A stretch of 64,000 nt of DNA, from the NCBI GenBank assembly GCA_907165065.1, contig OU015528.1:70413474-70477473 (forward strand), read 5' to 3'. Made by a program: the position numbers and the translations under genes. The notes beneath the pieces are model-generated. The model worked only from the letters and a program-made list of their open reading frames with translations. It had not been told where the DNA came from and made no database searches. Position 1 is the first letter of the stretch. Each line of letters starts with the position of its first letter. This DNA comes from Caprimulgus europaeus (taxonomy: Eukaryota; Chordata; Aves; Caprimulgiformes; Caprimulgidae). Of this stretch, positions 59,501 to 64,000 are shown one piece after another.

Positions 59501-62500
59501 CCAGGTGGTTACCAAATGGCAGTAAGCATTAGTCCCTACTTCTGGAGCCCTAGATAATCCACCAGGAATGCTATTTTTTGCTTTAACTGTTTCCTGATAG
59601 ACAGTTCCAGACATTGTTAGGTAGAGGACACAGCACAGGAGAGATCCATACATAGGACAAATGTATGGATCTGGATACAGATGTAGGTAAATACCATAAA
59701 TTTTTCTAATCCTTAGAAATCTTGGGAAGTGAAGAAAACTTGTGAGCTCCTTTTGTTCCATATATGTGAAAGAGGCATCTGTATTTGTCGCTGTGACAGT
59801 AAGGGTGATCTTTCCCTTCCATGACAATGACCTTAGATCTTTCCCCCCAAAGAAAACGGTCTTAGGAACATTTTTTTGTGCTCATTGTTTTGGATAACCT
59901 GGACTATTTTTTTATTATTGACCTTTCTGAACTACAAAATAATTTCTCCTACAGGTAATTTAACTGCATGTATTTGTGACTGGCAATATGTCAAATAGAA
60001 CTGCATAATATAATCTATTGATATTTTTTCTCTCCAACCTTTACTTTATCTCAAGTTCCTCAAAACAAAGTCTCTGAGCTAGGGTACTTGCAAAGAATAG
60101 AAGAATAGAAGCAAAGCATAGACTGCAATATGAATATAATAATGAAAAAAAACAGAATAAAATATTACCCAAACATCTTTTGAGTGTAAACATAGACATT
60201 CAACTAAGTGTCTGGTTCTGATGTTTGCTCTGAAGTTCAAAAGGCTGCAAACATCTTGGAAGTATTTCTTTATATTTTATATGTTAACTGATGCTATGGA
60301 GCAGACAATCTTGATGAAGCTAAGAAAGTGCGGCATCTTTTGAAGATTATAATAGGTAATATATTGCAGAGTATTTGAGTGAATGGGGTTTGTAATTAAA
60401 ACAGCTAAATTAGAGTAGCCCCTCTGAGACTACTAGCCTGGGTTTAGCTGAGGAAAGGAAAGGAATAAAGAAGACTCCACACAGAAAAAGAGAAGTAGAA
60501 CCCTAAAGGAAGAAGAGCTTTTGAAAGAAGAAGTTGTTGAATTTTTAACAGATATTGGGGGGGGGCAGGCATAAAAAGCTCTTGAAAGGGCTCAACCAAA
60601 TCCTCATTGTGAGCAGTGAGAGGACATTACTCTTGGTGAGCTTTGACTTGTGGAAGAATTGGACCTTCAAGGCTGAAACATGTTTTTCCATCATATAACC
60701 ACACACAAGTGGATGTTCACAGTGTTCATCTAAGGATCATGACATGTTGCATTTCTCTGTTATTTTCTGAAGTCCTATTCCTCTCTGTCTGTCATTTTTA
60801 GCAAAGTCTTAAAAATGCTCTAAGCTTTTTTCCAAATTTTGTATCTATTGCTGAAACAATTTAGGCAGATGTCATGGATAATACTATATGTAATACTATT
60901 TTTACTGAGGTCTCACTAGACAAAAGGCCTGAAAGAATGCCCTGGACATCATGTCCTAAGATGTCAACTTGAAAGCAAGTATAAACCCTATGTTGCTTAG
61001 GGACACTTGAAATGGAGACAGAGAGAGCAGATACTGGAAAAAGAACTACTGCAAAGAGCCAAGGAACAACAACTATCCAAAAGAGTTGTGAACCTAAGGT
61101 TAAGTAAATGTATTTTTCTTACGCTTTCCCCAGGCCACATGTTGCTGTATGAGTTGCTCAGCTAGAAAACAATCCTTCTAAATGGCTCTGATTGCCCATG
61201 GAGAACGATATGGGCTATTTTTTAATTTGATTTTTCTAAAATCCTTTGTAAAAGTTTTAGGGCTTTTAAAAATGTTGGATATTTTGAGATTCCTTGGACT
61301 AAACTCTCTTGAATGTGGAGCTCAGCAAACATTTGGGTTCATTTGGAAGGCTGGCATTTAAATCAGGACTGACTGAAGCTGGTACAGTGCTGAGAATAAG
61401 TGAATGCTGTTTGCTCTGTAAAGCTGTATATAGAATCCAATAATGAGTGCTGGGATACAGGACAGTCTATTGCTGTAAAGTAATTATTTGTTGACTGCTG
61501 AGCCAGCTGTGTTGAATTTGCATCTTGGAGTGTTCAGAATGCCAAAGCATCTTTAAATCTCAGTCTTTAGTTTAGATTAGATGTATTAAATGACGGCACT
61601 ATTTTTGTTTCTTACACTATGTTAGTGTCCTGATGCTAAAAGGAAATTCTTGTTGAGATAGTACACAAGGTGAAGAAAAAGGAGATTAGAAGAAAGAGCT
61701 TTTGTCATCCAATTACTTGTCTTTTAAAATGCTCTCAGAAATGGTAACTGCTCTGCCCACAAGCTATTGATGTCTTGGGACCCTGAGGTCTGATTCTGCC
61801 TGTATCAAAACAGGAAAAGGACATACATTAATGTTAAAGGTAGCTAAATGGATCAGCAAATACTGTATGGAAAAAAATAGCTCCTCTGTACAGGTAGTTG
61901 TAAGTATGCATGCATCTGTCTGGAACCTGCTGGTGAGTATCTGCATGTAGTTTTACTTGGGCTCATACCACATGAAATCACTTCTCCCCAGACCACCTTG
62001 AGATGCAGGAAAAGGGCTTAGCAAGGCAGCTGCAGTGCAAAGGATGAAGAAGTATTGATCTCCTGAGATCTAGTCTATTGCTTTAGGCAAAAGGCACAAT
62101 GCCTCAAACAGCTTTATGGCCTGCCCCACAGAATTACAGCTGCTGAATTAATTCTGGAAGCAAGAACTAATTCCAGAGGTAACAATCACCCTAGAGCACT
62201 GGGAGCCACCCTGTTGATAGTGGTGTCCCTGTGCTGATCCAATCTGGGCTTCTGTGGCTGCACAGAAGAGTCTGCACTTGACACAGCTCTGTCCTATAGG
62301 GATCCTGCATGGACACATGCATCGCAATGGACTGTGCAAGTGTGGAGGTTGTGCATGCTGCCTTCAGTTGAAAAGAGACCTTAGAAAGGTCTTGTCACTG
62401 GAAGAGAGATCTCAGAAAAAGCAGTAGCTCCCAGATGAAAAAAATAAAATTCCAACAGACATTTGAAAGACAAAGGAGAAAGCTCAGGTCTTTAAAGATC

Positions 62501-63261
62501 TCACATCTGATGCCCAGGGAATTCCTGTAACTTGTTTTGCCACTGCTCAGAGCTAAGGAATCAGAGCAGTAAGTGTTGAACCATGTTGTAACCCTGCAGG
62601 AGGGGGGAAAAAGAGAAGGGGAAGACAACTGAGTAGGATATAAGGACAGAGGATAAGGTCTGGGAAAGGTTTCTCAGAGTGTAAAACTATGTAAATGTCC
62701 AGGTTTTTTGAAGCCAAATCCAAACATTTCCTACAGCATGTGGGAATGCTCGAAATCTCAGCTTCCAACCCAAATTGGCCTGAGTGCTGAGCAGGTAACT
62801 ACCCAGTGTCAGCACATCTAGGAACCAGCCAGTACGGAAATCCTGGAGTGAGGTAATCTTATCCACTCACACCTCATAAAACCTTGCAGGAATCTATCTA
62901 TCTGGGAAATCAAAATCCATGTTTAACGATCCAGAACCTTGTTGTGAAGGTCAGTATTTGTGACATTTAATTTTTAATTATTATCCCAAAGACCTGAGGA
63001 GGCCCTATGCTTTCTTGTTAAAACCCATCTGGAAAAACATATGATAAGAAGAGCTGTAATAACACTGCTTGGATGATAGATGCAGGAAAAAGGAGCATAC
63101 TGTAGGTGTCAGGCAGGTTATTTCACTCCAAGGACAAACCGGGAGTGAGAGAGCCCCACCAGCCTGCCTCCCCTGCTTGGAGAGTGCCTCAGGTCCCAGC
63201 CAAAAGAAAATGTTTAATAACACAATTAGTTTCATTGTCAAGATTTGACAGAATGCCCTTG

Positions 63262-63325
63262 GTTTTTTGTTTGTTTGGGGGGTTTTGTGTGTGGTTTGTT
63301 TTTTTGTTTTTTTTTTTTTTTCCCC
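63262..63325. repeat. GT/T-rich simple tract
   Basis: GTTTG-type repeats, a G6 run and a T run that ends in CCCCC. On the minus strand it is an A-rich, CAAA-rich tract. Confidence 0.85.
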
Positions 63326-63699
63326 CAGTGGAATAAAAGCAAAAAAGCATTTACATTTCACTCCCCTTTTTTAGTCAGACATTTCTGATTGACTTTATGC
63401 TTCTAGTAGAAAACCAATTTTACTTTTTTTTTTTTTTTACCATAAATGTTAACCTGCTTACATGCAAGGTCTTTATATAGGATAAATAATTAAAGAATTA
63501 ATCCCTGACTCCTCATGAATTCCTGGAAATCTCTTTGACTGAGTGTATAGCCGAGAGCAGGGCTCAAAATTGATCAGCTGCAATACCTGATGCTCCAAAT
63601 ATTTTCTGGCAGTTGTTTAAGAAAGTCTACAGGATTGCTTTCCAGATAAAAAATAATGTTCCTTATTTTTAACATCTATCTATAAAGGGGAAACCAACA

Positions 63700-64000
63700 A
63701 ATTTTTAAGTTGTTGCAACACGCTTTATTTTGTCAGGCAAATAGTATTTTAGATATTCAATTAAATAGCACTATGTTAAGCTACGTTTTGTTCTTTCTTA
63801 CACACTATATAATGCATATTCACTGTAATGACAGTTTCATCATGCTAGGAACTTAGACACATACCTACACTTTTAAAAACAAGATTTTCTTAATAAAACA
63901 CGCATATCTACAGTAACAACAATTGCAAAGAACACATTGTTAAGTCAAGATTTCAGCAAACTTCACAAACTACACAAAATAAAAATAGCCAAAAAAGAAA
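63700..64000 (-). other. Candidate end of a convergent minus-strand 3'UTR
   Basis: Read on the minus strand the last 300 bases are AT-rich with UTR-like composition and reach an AATAAA (complement of TTTATT at 63724-63729) followed by GCGTGTTGCAACAACTT, a GT-containing downstream element. In mammals the gene convergent with CD36 is SEMA3C, so this may be its 3' end. No coding sequence is in the window, so the identity is only a synteny inference. Confidence 0.25.

Larger units (their letters stand above)
52365..63700. other. Intergenic region, no gene recognised
   Basis: No coding exon, RNA gene or further mobile element family recognised. It contains a 20-base exact tandem duplication (53513-53552), scattered A and T tracts, a G7 run (about 60558) and a GT/T-rich tract at 63262-63325. 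Confidence 0.55.

Noticed and set aside
52365-64000. SEMA3C coding exons
   Set aside because: No semaphorin or PSI/Ig-like coding sequence was recognised on the minus strand; only a possible 3'UTR end is supported.

Overview
The window looks like bird (or at least sauropsid) nuclear DNA. It carries several CR1-type LINE copies in both orientations, low CpG, long AT-rich non-coding stretches, and one spliced vertebrate gene with compact introns. The species cannot be fixed from the sequence alone. No prokaryotic genes, CRISPR arrays, tRNAs or rRNAs were seen.

The one gene that can be read with confidence is CD36 (platelet glycoprotein IV, fatty acid translocase, class B scavenger receptor) on the + strand. 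Twelve coding exons between 20102 and 41987 join with consistent GT-AG splice sites and phases into a 471-codon reading frame plus stop (human CD36 has 472 residues). Upstream, a TATA-type promoter (TATA 16136-16143, CCAAT 16074-16078, CRE-like 16121-16128) and a DR1 nuclear-receptor (PPAR/RXR-type) element at 15958-15970 precede a probable non-coding first exon ending at a good donor (16272). A second exon, starting about 19998, carries the start codon. The stop codon is directly followed by a strong splice-donor sequence, and a probable 3'UTR exon starts at 42711 with candidate polyadenylation signals at 43309-43314 and 45145-45150.

Region by region: 1-13.5 kb is intergenic with no recognisable gene, only simple and tandem repeats, a purine-rich block (5290-5710) and one possible upstream alternative exon near 6.7-6.86 kb beside an X-box-like palindrome. 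A minus-strand, 5'-truncated CR1 LINE occupies 13498 to about 15288; its ORF2 end is broken by only two in-frame stops. The CD36 promoter and gene run from about 15.9 to 43.3 kb (or 45.2 kb), with two further CR1 fragments in intron 4. From 45.2 to 63.7 kb the window is intergenic, with one CR1 fragment (52000-52364). The last 300 bases look like the end of a minus-strand 3'UTR; by known vertebrate gene order the convergent neighbour would be SEMA3C, but no coding sequence of it lies in the window.

The most interesting material is in CD36 itself: altered lipid-binding and palmitoylation residues relative to the mammalian protein, an extra ectodomain cysteine, a short upstream ORF in the predicted 5'UTR, and an intron placed immediately after the stop codon. 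I found no sign of a wholly new system.
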